Below, one piece after another: positions 16,716 to 25,469 of a DNA stretch of 64,000 nucleotides (positions within the stretch are counted from its first letter, which is position 1; each line of letters begins with the position of its first letter). The notes under the pieces were generated by a model. That model saw only the letters and a program-made list of their open reading frames with translations. It was not told where the DNA came from and made no database searches. Location: assembly GCA_024743175.1 (NCBI GenBank), contig JANSXA010000004.1:186001-250000 (forward strand), written 5' to 3'. A program made the translations under genes and the position numbers. The DNA is from Pseudomonadaceae bacterium (GTDB taxonomy: Bacteria; Pseudomonadota; Gammaproteobacteria; Pseudomonadales; Azotimanducaceae).

Positions 16716-18368
16716 CTATGTTCTCAGCAGCAGGATGATGCCGACGAAGGCGCCTGCCGCGCCTGCCCACAGACTCCCGTCACCCTGCGCAAAGCTCTGC
16801 TGCAAAGGTGTCCCCAACCACCAGAGACTGGCCAGCAGCACAATAACACCTGCCAGGCGACTGAATCGACGATATCTGCTGGCCTGGGCGTTGCGCCTTT
16901 TCATCTGCTCAAGATCCGCGGCCTGTCGTTTCAGTTGGCTTTTCAACAGACGGATTTCAGTTTCTGTTTTCTCCATGACCATTGGCAGGCGCGACAGTTG
17001 CTGCCACACAGCAGGTCCCGCGTTGAGCCAGTCGTTGACAACCCCTACCGGACCGAGGTGCTGGGTTGCCCAGCGCTCCATAAACGGCTGTGCGGTTTCC
17101 CACAGGTCCAGTTCCGGGTACAGCTGCCGACCCAGACCTTCGATATAAAGGAGTGTTTTCTGCAGGAGAACCAGCTGCGGTTGTACCTCCATTTCGAACT
17201 TGCCGGCAGTGTCGAGCAGCGTGATGACAAACTCAGCAAAAGAAATTTCTGCCAGTGGCTTGGCAAAAATAGGTTCGCAGACATCGCGTATCACCGTCTC
17301 GAACTCCTGTGCATCGGTGTCCGCAGGCACCCAGCCAGATTCCAGATGCAAGCTGACCACCCGCCGATAATCCTTATGGAAGAAAGCCAGCAGGTTCTGT
17401 GCCAGATAGTTCTGGTCTGCCTCGGTAAGGCTGCCGATGATGGCGCAATCCAGGGCAATGTATTTAGGATTCTCCGGATCTGTAGTTTCGATCAGGATAT
17501 TGCCCGGGTGCATATCGGCATGGAAAAAATTGTGCTCAAAGACCTGTTTAAAAAAAGTCTCAACGCCTTTGTGCGCCAGTACTTTGAGGTCTACGCCGCG
17601 TGCCTTCAGTTCATCAACGTGATTGATGGGAATGCCATACACCCGTTCCATCACCAGGAGATGTTCGCGGGTGTGTTCGGGATAGACTCTGGGTACGTAA
17701 AGCAGATCCGAATCTGCAAAATTGCGTCGTAACTGAATCTGGTTGCGCGCCTCACCAAACATGGTGAGTTCCTGCAGTAACACATCTTCGTGGTCTGCCA
17801 TGACTCTGGGCAGCTGTAATCGACGTGCCCCGGGAATTCTGTTGTTGATAAAACCGGCGAGTTTCTTCAACAGGGCCATGTCCTGAATGATGACCTGTTC
17901 GATGCCGGGTCTGACCAGCTTGACCACCACACCCTCACCGCTGTTGAGCGTCGCGCAATGGACCTGGGCAATTGATGCGCTTGCCAGAGGCGTGGGCTGT
18001 AAGTCGGAAAAGACTGATGTGCAGGGCTCGCCAAGTTGTGTGCTGACAAAACTATCAACGTCGAAATCAGCAATTGGTGGCACTTTGTCCTGCAGATCCG
18101 CCAGCGCGTCCGCAATATCTGCGGGTAACAGATCCCGTCGGGTGGATAACAGCTGGCCGAGCTTAATGTACACGGGGCCCAGTTCTACAAACGCCTGCTT
18201 CAGTCGCTGACCGCGTGGTGTGGCAGGCGTTGGTAGAATTTTATGCAGGGTTTTAAGACACCAGCGCGGCAAGGCTCTGGGGATGGTTTCAACCGGTATC
18301 AGCAGGTCGAGCCTGTGGCGGAACACCTGGCTCAATATCAAGCGCGATTGTCGCCAGTTGCTGCTCAA
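16716..18368 (-). CDS. ubiB: Ubiquinone biosynthesis accessory ATPase UbiB
   Basis: This is an atypical protein-kinase-like (ABC1/COQ8 family) membrane protein needed for coenzyme Q synthesis. It has 550 aa. The KxGQ motif lies in YIKLGQLLSTRRDLLP, the ATP-site region includes ASIAQVH, the catalytic loop is HADMHPGN, and the metal-binding element is DCAIIGS. A C-terminal pair of hydrophobic segments (about residues 500-548) anchors it. The E. coli element reads DCGIVGS, so the Gly is replaced by Ala here. It overlaps ubiJ by four bases. Confidence 0.95.
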   Translation of the reverse strand: MSSNWRQSRLILSQVFRHRLDLLIPVETIPRALPRWCLKTLHKILPTPATPRGQRLKQAFVELGPVYIKLGQLLSTRRDLLPADIADALADLQDKVPPIADFDVDSFVSTQLGEPCTSVFSDLQPTPLASASIAQVHCATLNSGEGVVVKLVRPGIEQVIIQDMALLKKLAGFINNRIPGARRLQLPRVMADHEDVLLQELTMFGEARNQIQLRRNFADSDLLYVPRVYPEHTREHLLVMERVYGIPINHVDELKARGVDLKVLAHKGVETFFKQVFEHNFFHADMHPGNILIETTDPENPKYIALDCAIIGSLTEADQNYLAQNLLAFFHKDYRRVVSLHLESGWVPADTDAQEFETVIRDVCEPIFAKPLAEISFAEFVITLLDTAGKFEMEVQPQLVLLQKTLLYIEGLGRQLYPELDLWETAQPFMERWATQHLGPVGVVNDWLNAGPAVWQQLSRLPMVMEKTETEIRLLKSQLKRQAADLEQMKRRNAQASRYRRFSRLAGVIVLLASLWWLGTPLQQSFAQGDGSLWAGAAGAFVGIILLLRT

Positions 18369-18994
18369 GGCTGATTCGCTTGTCGTCTGGCCTGTTCCAC
18401 CCGGCTCAAATTGGCTGCCAGTCGGTCTACGCGTAATCGCAGCCCATCAATACCTGCCAACAGTTCGTCCAGCTGTCGCGTTTTTACAAACTGTCCGGTC
18501 GCCTGTTGTTGTACGCTCTGGCTGACCCCCGATAAGACATTTTTCAAACCCGCAAGCCCCAGCTCGGCAGCGCCCACCAGGTTGGCGGCATTTGCATCAC
18601 CGATAAAGCGGCCAAGTGGCGTGGCCACATCCGGAGAAAATCTGCTCATCAGGCTGCTCAGGTTAAACAGCAGCGCCGTATCACCTTCGATGATTAAACC
18701 TTCGAAGCTGCCGCCGGGCAGCAGTGCCTGCACCAGTTCGCGACCACTGCCTTTTATGATGGTGTGGGGGCTCTCAGCAGGTCCGGGAAAAGCCTGTATG
18801 CCGTCCGCCTGTAGAACCAGATGCACTGTGAATGCAGGTGTGTGACTCTGCAGTTCGATGCATCTACCGGCAAAAGTCGCAAACTGGCCTGCTGTTGCAG
18901 GGTCGGCAGCGAGCACGCCAGCGGTGACCTGATGACTGACCTGCGTGACAAGTGACATCAACTGCTGGACAAATAGGTTGCCGGGTTGTGCCAC
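18365..18994 (-). CDS. ubiJ: Ubiquinone biosynthesis accessory factor UbiJ
   Basis: This is an SCP2-type lipid-binding protein that scaffolds the soluble ubiquinone-synthesis complex. It is recognised by position between ubiE and ubiB and by the SCP2-like core (about residues 30-130 here, including GGSFEGLIIEGDTALLFNL) with a C-terminal coiled coil, LDELLAGIDGLRLRVDRL. I start it at the GTG four bases after the ubiE stop, giving 209 aa; an internal ATG at 18958 (197 aa) is also plausible. A longer ATG at 19084 would overlap ubiE by 86 bp and add non-family residues. Confidence 0.85.
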   Translation of the reverse strand: MAQPGNLFVQQLMSLVTQVSHQVTAGVLAADPATAGQFATFAGRCIELQSHTPAFTVHLVLQADGIQAFPGPAESPHTIIKGSGRELVQALLPGGSFEGLIIEGDTALLFNLSSLMSRFSPDVATPLGRFIGDANAANLVGAAELGLAGLKNVLSGVSQSVQQQATGQFVKTRQLDELLAGIDGLRLRVDRLAANLSRVEQARRQANQP

Positions 18995-18998
18995 GGCT

Positions 18999-19745
18999 TT
19001 AGACGGGTTTACAGCCGCGATGAATGGCTGCGACGCCGCCAACGAGGTTGTGATAGCTGGTGTCAGTGAAACCTGCGTCTTCAAACATTTGCTTTAAGGC
19101 GCGCTGGTCCGGGTGTACGCGGATGGATTCCACCAGGTACTTATAGGGTTCTGAGTCACCTGCGATGGCCTGCCCTGCACCGGGCCAGAGTGATTGAAAA
19201 ACCGAGTACGCGGCGTTCAGGGCTGGGTTTTCAGGCTTTGAAAACTCCAGCACCAGCAATGCTGCCGCAGGCTTTAAAACACGCAGCAACTCGCGCAGCG
19301 CCAGATCTTTGTCGGTGAAATTTCGCAGGCCAAAGCTGACGCAGGCGCAGTCGAAAGTATTGTCTGAAAACGGCAGCGCCTCAGCAGGTGCTCGTACGAA
19401 ATCGACCTGGGCACAGCCTTCATCAAGCAGACGATCGCGGCCTACCTGCATCATTTCTGCGTTTAAATCTGTCAGTACCACGTTGCCGGTGTCGCCGACG
19501 GCTTGTGCAAACAGTGCGGACATATCCCCGGTGCCACCCGCCAGGTCTAAGACGGTGTGTCCGGGGCGCAGACCAGACATCTGAATGACCATGCGCTTGA
19601 ATATGCGATGTGTGCCCAGGGACATGAGATCGTTCATCACATCGTACCGTCTGGCGACACGCTTGAAGACATCGCCAACCAGGGCGGTCTTCTCGGTGGG
19701 GGTCACCTTTTTGAAACCGAAATTGACGGGTTGCTGGTCGCTCAT
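18999..19745 (-). CDS. ubiE: Ubiquinone/menaquinone C-methyltransferase UbiE
   Basis: This SAM-dependent methyltransferase methylates demethylmenaquinol or the benzoquinol intermediate in ubiquinone synthesis. It has 248 aa. The motif I sequence VLDLAGGTGDMS, the N-terminal YDVMNDLMSLGTHR and the C-terminal YHNLVGGVAAIHRG all match the family; the last motif lies five residues before the end. It is the first gene of the ubiE-ubiJ-ubiB-hisE-tat run, 25 bp after a DUF971 gene. Confidence 0.96.
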   Translation of the reverse strand: MSDQQPVNFGFKKVTPTEKTALVGDVFKRVARRYDVMNDLMSLGTHRIFKRMVIQMSGLRPGHTVLDLAGGTGDMSALFAQAVGDTGNVVLTDLNAEMMQVGRDRLLDEGCAQVDFVRAPAEALPFSDNTFDCACVSFGLRNFTDKDLALRELLRVLKPAAALLVLEFSKPENPALNAAYSVFQSLWPGAGQAIAGDSEPYKYLVESIRVHPDQRALKQMFEDAGFTDTSYHNLVGGVAAIHRGCKPV

Positions 19746-19770
19746 AACTTTGTATTGGTTAACGGTTTGT

Positions 19771-20163
19771 TTAAGTTGCAGGGCGCGAAGGCGTCCATTG
19801 TCCTACCGGAATGCTGGGCAGCCGGGATGCATTGGCAGCCTTCAATTCAGTGATGTAGTCCTGCCAGTATTTATCCATCTGGGTGCCCAGGTCATGTAGA
19901 AACTCCCAGGCGAAAATACCGCTGTCATGGCCGTCGTCAAAGACAATGCGAATCGCGTAGTTGCCCACCGGTTCTATCTGTCGGATACCGACGTTCTTCT
20001 TCCCGGTTTGCAGCTTACGTTGATCAGGGGAGTGGCCGCGCACTTCAGCCGAAGGGCTGTAGACGCGCAGTAACTCCGCTGGCAGAACAAAGTTATCCTC
20101 CGCCCAGGTCAACTCCAGGGTATGACCAATTTTGTGATAAGTAATATTTTTTGGCGGTTGCAT
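19771..20163 (-). CDS. DUF971 (gamma-butyrobetaine hydroxylase N-terminal-like) protein
   Basis: This 130-aa protein has the DUF971 fold pattern: LELTWAEDNFVLPAELLRVYSPSAEV near the start, then VGNYAIRIVFDDGHDSGIFAW and YLHDLG-type ending (EFLHDLG). The domain occurs at the N-terminus of gamma-butyrobetaine hydroxylases and in Fe-S-related proteins; a free-standing copy beside hslU is usual in pseudomonads. No metal-binding cysteines are visible. Its function is not known. Confidence 0.85.
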   Translation of the reverse strand: MQPPKNITYHKIGHTLELTWAEDNFVLPAELLRVYSPSAEVRGHSPDQRKLQTGKKNVGIRQIEPVGNYAIRIVFDDGHDSGIFAWEFLHDLGTQMDKYWQDYITELKAANASRLPSIPVGQWTPSRPAT

Positions 20164-20174
20164 GGGCGCTAAGA

Positions 20175-21509
20175 CTACAAGATAAAGCGGCTTAAATCAG
20201 TGTCGCTGACCAGATCTCCAAGGTGTGCATCGACATAGGCAGAGTCCACCAGGACGTGTTTCTTAACGCTGTCTCCGGCCTCGAAAGACAGACTCTCGAG
20301 CAGCCTTTCCATAACCGTGTGCAGGCGCCTGGCGCCGATGTTCTCGGTGCCTTCGTTGACCTGCCAGGCCAGTTGAGCAATCCGCTCGATACCATCATCG
20401 GAAAACTCCAGATCTATCTGTTCGGTGCTCATTAATGCCTGATACTGCTCGGTCAGGCTGGCATTGGGCTCTACCAGAATGCGTTTGAAGTCTTCCGGGG
20501 TCAGGGCTTTGAGTTCAACCCGAATGGGCAGCCGCCCCTGCAGCTCTGGAATCAGATCGCTGGGCTTGGCCAGATGAAAAGCGCCTGAAGCGATGAACAG
20601 GATGTGGTCTGTACGCACGACGCCGTATTTGGTGGTGACGGTGCAGCCTTCAATCAGTGGCAGCAGGTCGCGTTGTACACCCTCTCGGGAAACGTCAGCA
20701 CTGGTGTTTTCCGTGCGCTTGGCAACCTTGTCCAGCTCGTCGATAAACACAATACCGGTTTGTTCGACGGTTTCTACCGCACGGGATTTGATGTCGTCCT
20801 CGTTGACCAGCCCCGCCGCTTCTTCTTCACGTATTTTGTCTTTTGCGTCTTTGATTTTCAGGCGTTTGGTGGTTTTGCGGTTATTGCCCAGGTTGCTGAA
20901 CATGCCCTGCATCTGGCTGACCATCTCTTCCATACCCGGCGGCGCCATGATCTCTACACCCATAGCCATCTGTGAAAGCTCAATGTCGATCTCTTTGTCG
21001 TCGAGCTCGCCTTCGCGCAGTTTTTTCCTGAACATCTGGCGGGTGCTGGACCCATCGCTGCCTGCTGTGTCGTCACCAAAACCAACCGCGCGGGGTTCGG
21101 GCAGAAGGGCATCAAGGATGCGCTCTTCAGCACGATCATCTGCCTGTGATTGCACACGCTTCATCTCAACTTCGCGCAGCATGTTCACTGCCACTTCAGT
21201 TAAGTCGCGAATAATGGAATCAACATCGCGGCCGACGTAACCCACTTCGGTGAATTTGGTCGCCTCGATTTTAATGAACGGTGCCTGCGCCAGCTTTGCC
21301 AGGCGGCGGGCGACTTCGGTTTTACCCACACCGGTCGGACCGATCATGAGTATATTTTTAGGGCTGATTTCCTCGCGCAGCGCAGGTTCTATCTGCATGC
21401 GCCGCCAGCGGTTACGCAGCGCAATGGCTACCGCTCGTTTGGCGTTGTCCTGGCCGATGATGTGATTGTTGAGTTCGTGAACAATTTCACGCGGGGTCAT
21501 GGTTTCCAT
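20175..21509 (-). CDS. hslU: HslU ATPase of the HslVU protease
   Basis: This AAA+ unfoldase feeds substrates to the HslV peptidase in the cytoplasm. It has 444 aa. Walker A is [13 protein letters not shown] near residue 55, the [15 protein letters not shown] pore-loop region follows, Walker B is VFIDELDK, and sensor and C-terminal residues end in the normal LSRFIL tail that inserts into HslV. The intermediate I domain (about residues 110-240) is present. It starts three bases after the hslV stop. Confidence 0.97.
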   Translation of the reverse strand: METMTPREIVHELNNHIIGQDNAKRAVAIALRNRWRRMQIEPALREEISPKNILMIGPTGVGKTEVARRLAKLAQAPFIKIEATKFTEVGYVGRDVDSIIRDLTEVAVNMLREVEMKRVQSQADDRAEERILDALLPEPRAVGFGDDTAGSDGSSTRQMFRKKLREGELDDKEIDIELSQMAMGVEIMAPPGMEEMVSQMQGMFSNLGNNRKTTKRLKIKDAKDKIREEEAAGLVNEDDIKSRAVETVEQTGIVFIDELDKVAKRTENTSADVSREGVQRDLLPLIEGCTVTTKYGVVRTDHILFIASGAFHLAKPSDLIPELQGRLPIRVELKALTPEDFKRILVEPNASLTEQYQALMSTEQIDLEFSDDGIERIAQLAWQVNEGTENIGARRLHTVMERLLESLSFEAGDSVKKHVLVDSAYVDAHLGDLVSDTDLSRFIL

Positions 21510-21512
21510 TAT

Positions 21513-22052
21513 TTAAAGTGCCAGAGTTTCTATGGTGTGTTGATGGTTGGTGTAGATACAGATGTCACCGGCAATTTTCAGCGCTTTTGCGACCACTTCG
21601 GCAGCGGGTATATCTGTATTTTCAGACAGGGCGGTGGCGGCAGCGCGTGCGTATGCTCCGCCGGAGCCGATGGCGAGGACGCCGGCTTCAGGTTCGATGA
21701 CATCACCAGTGCCGCTGATCAGTAAAGTGGCACTCTGGTCAGCGACGATCAGCATGGCTTCAAGGCGCCGCAGAGCACGATCGGTGCGCCACTCTTTGGC
21801 CAGTTCAACCGCTGAGCGGGTCAACTGGCCACCGTATTTTTCCAGCGTACCTTCAAATTTTTCAAACAGGGTGAAGGCATCTGCAGTACTGCCTGCAAAA
21901 CCTGCCATGACCTTGCCCTGGTAAAGCTTGCGCACCTTCACGGCATTGCCTTTCATCACCGTATCGCCAATTGAAACCTGGCCATCGCCGCCCATGGCCA
22001 CATGTGTTGCGTCTCTGACGCTGACTATGGTGGTGCCGTGAAACAGTTCCAT
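21513..22052 (-). CDS. hslV: HslV peptidase of the HslVU protease
   Basis: This is the proteasome-like Thr peptidase that forms double hexamers with HslU on both sides. It has 179 aa. The catalytic Thr is expected in TTIVSVR, but here it is preceded by six residues (MELFHG) rather than Met alone, so a short propeptide must be removed to expose it. [13 protein letters not shown] and [14 protein letters not shown]-type motifs are all intact. A sigma-32-like promoter lies about 130 bp upstream, fitting heat-shock control. Confidence 0.96.
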   Translation of the reverse strand: MELFHGTTIVSVRDATHVAMGGDGQVSIGDTVMKGNAVKVRKLYQGKVMAGFAGSTADAFTLFEKFEGTLEKYGGQLTRSAVELAKEWRTDRALRRLEAMLIVADQSATLLISGTGDVIEPEAGVLAIGSGGAYARAAATALSENTDIPAAEVVAKALKIAGDICIYTNHQHTIETLAL

Positions 22053-22179
22053 AAAATATCCTTCGTACGTGTCAATTTAAGCTGCAGTGCTGTGGCCAGC
22101 GGTGCTGGAGAACCAGCATGTCCGAATCGAAAGCGCAGTCTGTTTTGTAAACAGGCGCGCGGATAGCGCCTGAAAGCCG

Positions 22180-22208
22180 ATAGTGGGGGCGGATTGCGGA
22201 CATTTCAA
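22180..22208 (-). promoter_or_regulatory. Putative sigma-32 (heat-shock) promoter of hslVU
   Basis: On the minus strand TTGAAA (plus-strand bases 22203-22208) and CCCCACTAT (22180-22188) are separated by 14 bp. The sigma-32 consensus is CTTGAAA, a 11-16 bp spacer and CCCCATNT. The -35 element overlaps the stop codon of the SPOR gene. The leader of about 120 nt to hslV contains two short inverted repeats (CTGTTT/AAACAG and GCTGG/CCAGC). Confidence 0.6.
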
Positions 22209-22777
22209 TTGTGGTTGTTCAGCCACATGCCGGAAATGCCCTGTTCCCGCAGGCGGGTCATCGCCCGGTTGGCATCTACACGCCGGGCGAATGGACCCAA
22301 TATCACCCGGTGCCATCGGCTGCCGTTGGCATCGGAAACCTCTGTCGTGGCCGGCAGGTTATCCAGCAACAGACGCGCTCTGAGGACTTCAGCGTCTGCT
22401 TTTTCACGAAATGACGCGGCCTGAATGTGCCAGACTTCCGGTTGGTCACCACTGCTGGTGGACGGCACGGCATAGGGTTCTGGATCCGCCAGTACCTCCG
22501 TGTCTTTGAGCATATCTGGAAAATCGAACTGCATTGGCCGCGTTGGTTTGCTCTGGTCTGTTTCGGGATGCGCCGATGTTGCGCCACCAGCGTTGATACC
22601 AGACAGGTAATCTGGTGCGTAAGCGGCAAGAATCACAATCGCCGCGCCTACCAGAGCGCCGGTCGTGAAACTCGGGCCGTGGAAGAAAACACGAGCAGGC
22701 GCAGCTGGTTTGCGTTTCTGGACGCGCTTTTTGGGTTTGGACGCACGCGAACTGCGTCCGGCAAAATCTTTGGTCAT
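22205..22777 (-). CDS. FtsN-like SPOR-domain cell-division protein
   Basis: This is an inner-membrane bitopic protein with a basic cytoplasmic N-terminus (Lys/Arg-rich, residues 8-30), one membrane helix (TTGALVGAAIVILAAYAPDYL region), a periplasmic linker, and a C-terminal SPOR domain that binds denuded peptidoglycan glycan strands at the septum. The SPOR landmarks are VWHIQAASFREKADAEVLRARL and WHRVILGPFARRVDANRAMTRL. The ATG at 22777 gives 190 aa and begins MTKDFAG, like other FtsN-like starts; an upstream ATG at 22849 adds a non-family stretch. It lies 27 bp from priA; in pseudomonads argS is between them. Confidence 0.85.
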   Translation of the reverse strand: MTKDFAGRSSRASKPKKRVQKRKPAAPARVFFHGPSFTTGALVGAAIVILAAYAPDYLSGINAGGATSAHPETDQSKPTRPMQFDFPDMLKDTEVLADPEPYAVPSTSSGDQPEVWHIQAASFREKADAEVLRARLLLDNLPATTEVSDANGSRWHRVILGPFARRVDANRAMTRLREQGISGMWLNNHN

Positions 22778-22876
22778 AGTGTTTACGGCAGATACTACGG
22801 ACAGAATTACTGATCGGGCTGTTTTAAATACCCAGGCGGCGCGCATCATACCAGCGACACATCGTCAGGTCTTTGC

Positions 22877-25027
22877 TCAAAGACTGTCGTAAGGGTCTAT
22901 ATCGATTGACCAGCGCAGGGTGTAAGGCACCTTGGGAATTTTCAGACGTCGCAGCGCGGCATGTAGCTGTGTTCGCCTGGGTGCCAGCAGCATCAGTTGA
23001 TAACGATTGCGGTTGGCAATGCGTGCCAGGGGGGCCGGTACCGGGCCCATGATTTCAACACCGCTCAACTGTGCTTTCAGTTGGTTAAGCAGTTCCATAG
23101 CTTCCTGGCCCTGGGCAGACTCAGCGCGTAGCAGCGCCATGGAATGCATGGGCGGGAAACCGTTTTTTTCTCTTTCAGCCAGCTCCGCGGCAGCAAAACC
23201 CGGATAGCCTTCGTTGATCAATCGCTGTAGCAGGATGTTTTCAGGCTGGTAAGACTGTATCCATACCTGGCCCGGGCGCTGTTCCCGTCCAGCACGTCCT
23301 GCCACTTGAACAATCAGTTGGGCGGTACGTTCCGGTGCGCGGAAATCTGCGCTGGCAAACCCGGCGTCAGCGTTGAGGACCGCCACCAGAGTGACGTTGG
23401 GGAAATGATGCCCTTTGGCAAGCATCTGGGTGCCAACCATAATGCAGGGGTCGCCCTGGTTTACCTTCGCAAATTGCGCTTCCAGTTTTGCATTGGTACG
23501 CGTGGTGTCACGATCAATACGATAGACAGGGACATCGCTGAACAGATTTTGCAGTCCGGTTTCGGTGCGCTGGGTACCCAGCCCGACAGCCATCAAGCCG
23601 TTACCGCCGCAACCTTCACAGGTTTTGGGCACCTGAAATTTAAGACTGCAATGGTGGCAGACCAGGTGGCTGGGGTTTTTATGCAGTGTCAGGCGAGCAT
23701 CGCAATCTGAACAGTGCGCCTGCCAGCCGCAGGCTGCGCAGAGCAGGGTTGGTGCAAAGCCGCGCCGATTGAGAAAAACCAGAACCTGGCCTTTTGCCCG
23801 CAGGTGGTCGCGGATAACCCGCTCCAGCGGCACCGAGATGCCGTCGGTGTGCTTAAGCCCGCGCATATCGATCACCCGATAACTGGGCATCTGTGCATTC
23901 CCGGCACGGTAGGGCAGGTCGAGTTTCTGGTAGCGCCCGAGGTTGGCGTTGTACAAAGATTCCAGTGAGGGTGTGGCACTGCCCAGCACCACAGGTACCT
24001 TGCGGCTCTGAGCCCGTTTAATGGCAAGATCCCGCGCGGAATAACGTAAGCCGTCACCTTGTTTATAAGAGCTGTCGTGCTCTTCATCGACAATCACCAG
24101 ACCAAGCGCTTTGAATGGCGTAAATACCGCTGAACGCGTGCCGATCAACACTGAGATATCACCGCGTGCACACTTGAGCCATGTCTGCAGGCGTGCACTG
24201 TCGCCAAGATTTGAGTGCAACATGCCGACGTTCGCAAACCGGCGCTGGAAGCGAGACAGAGTCTGCGGCGTCAGCGCAATTTCGGGTACCAGGACCAGCA
24301 CCTGCTGGCGTTGCTCAACAACCGGCGCAATGCTGCGCAGGTAAACCTCAGTTTTGCCACTGCCCGTGACGCCTTCCAGTAAAAACGGAGCAAAGCTCTG
24401 CAAGGCAGCGGAAATTTCCCGGATGGCAGTTTCCTGCGCTTCGGTGGGTGTTGGCGGGGTTTCACTGGCGGGCGTATCGGCCGGTTCACAACGCTCGATG
24501 TAGTCGCCTTTGCTCAGATTGTTCAGAGATGCCCGGCTGTGGCCTGCCGCCAGCAGATCTGCGGTTGCGGTGGGTCCCCGCTCACGCAGGTCGTCAAACA
24601 GGGCGGCCTGCGCTCGCGCCCGGGTATTTTCAAACGCCTCGGTGCAGACACGCCAGTGGTCGGGTGGATTTATGCTGCAGGTCGCACCGCGTCGGGCGGC
24701 GGCCGGCAGGACGGTGGCCAGAATCTCACCCAGTGGGTAGTGGTAATAGTTGCTCATCCAATGAGCCAGTTCCATCAGTTCTGCAGGCACAATGGGCGCA
24801 GTGTCCAGCACACTTTCAACGTCTTTGAGGGTTTTGTGCGGATTTTCAACAACGTCACTGACACAGATGCCCACAGTTGTGGACCGGGCAAAAGGTACTT
24901 TCACGCGTGTACCGATTCCTGGCATGGGCAGAGTTTCCGGCACATGGTAGTCGTATACCGCGTGAAGCGGTCGGGGTACGGCAACTTGAATGACGCGGCT
25001 GGGGACAGGCATACGCCATTGTCGCAT
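22877..25027 (-). CDS. priA: Primosomal helicase PriA
   Basis: This is a 3'-5' superfamily 2 helicase that restarts stalled replication forks. It has 716 aa. The N-terminal DNA-binding domain comes first, then Walker A GVTGSGKTEVYLR near residue 219 and DEEHDSSYKQ. The two-zinc module with eight cysteines (about residues 427-478, from CAACGWQAHC to CEGCGG) follows, and then the C-terminal helicase motifs including QVAGRAGR. The start is ATG 25027; an ATG five codons in is possible. It is transcribed away from rpmE. Confidence 0.96.
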   Translation of the reverse strand: MRQWRMPVPSRVIQVAVPRPLHAVYDYHVPETLPMPGIGTRVKVPFARSTTVGICVSDVVENPHKTLKDVESVLDTAPIVPAELMELAHWMSNYYHYPLGEILATVLPAAARRGATCSINPPDHWRVCTEAFENTRARAQAALFDDLRERGPTATADLLAAGHSRASLNNLSKGDYIERCEPADTPASETPPTPTEAQETAIREISAALQSFAPFLLEGVTGSGKTEVYLRSIAPVVEQRQQVLVLVPEIALTPQTLSRFQRRFANVGMLHSNLGDSARLQTWLKCARGDISVLIGTRSAVFTPFKALGLVIVDEEHDSSYKQGDGLRYSARDLAIKRAQSRKVPVVLGSATPSLESLYNANLGRYQKLDLPYRAGNAQMPSYRVIDMRGLKHTDGISVPLERVIRDHLRAKGQVLVFLNRRGFAPTLLCAACGWQAHCSDCDARLTLHKNPSHLVCHHCSLKFQVPKTCEGCGGNGLMAVGLGTQRTETGLQNLFSDVPVYRIDRDTTRTNAKLEAQFAKVNQGDPCIMVGTQMLAKGHHFPNVTLVAVLNADAGFASADFRAPERTAQLIVQVAGRAGREQRPGQVWIQSYQPENILLQRLINEGYPGFAAAELAEREKNGFPPMHSMALLRAESAQGQEAMELLNQLKAQLSGVEIMGPVPAPLARIANRNRYQLMLLAPRRTQLHAALRRLKIPKVPYTLRWSIDIDPYDSL

Positions 25028-25182
25028 CAGGTCCGGCTGCTAGTGTAACTTTTCTGATAAACGGTTAAGGCCGCTGAGTTGCGTTCTACGATAATGAAAG
25101 GCTGTGTGTTGCGGTTGCCATTGGTAACGCTTCTGGTAGAGTACGCCGCCCTTATTTTCAGTTCTGGACAAAGGTCAGCGAC

Positions 25183-25410
25183 ATGAAGCCCGAAATCCAT
25201 CCGCAATATCAAACCGTAAAAGCCACCTGCAGCTGTGGCAACGTGATCGAAGTGGGCTCGACGCTGGGCGAAGACATTCACCTAGACGTCTGCTCCAGCT
25301 GTCACCCGTTTTACACCGGCAAACAGAAGAATATCGATTCCGGCGGCCGTGTAGAGCGTTTCCGTCAGCGCTTTGGTAACCGTGGTAAAGCTGCTGCTAC
25401 CGAAGACTAG
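25183..25410 (+). CDS. rpmE: 50S ribosomal protein L31 (zinc-binding type)
   Basis: This 75-aa ribosomal protein bridges the two subunits. It is the C+ form: zinc ligands lie in CSCG (Cys16 and Cys18) and CSSC (Cys37 and Cys40), followed by HPFYTGKQ and the conserved GRVERFRQR. Such forms are replaced by a Cys-free paralogue under zinc limitation, in genomes that have one. It lies alone between divergent priA and the M48 protease gene. A hairpin with a seven-base stem follows its stop (25424-25442), but there is no T-run. Confidence 0.97.
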   Translation: MKPEIHPQYQTVKATCSCGNVIEVGSTLGEDIHLDVCSSCHPFYTGKQKNIDSGGRVERFRQRFGNRGKAAATED

Positions 25411-25469
25411 CGGTTCTCGCCCGGCTGCCCGGCTGGGGCAGCACAAAGGCGAAGAAGTTTTACCTGAAA

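Noticed and set aside
20593-21240. 215-codon plus-strand frame within hslU
   Set aside because: Shadow of hslU; Ser/Arg-rich composition and no motif.
25424-25442. Seven-base hairpin after rpmE as a terminator
   Set aside because: Stem is perfect, but no T-run follows on either strand.
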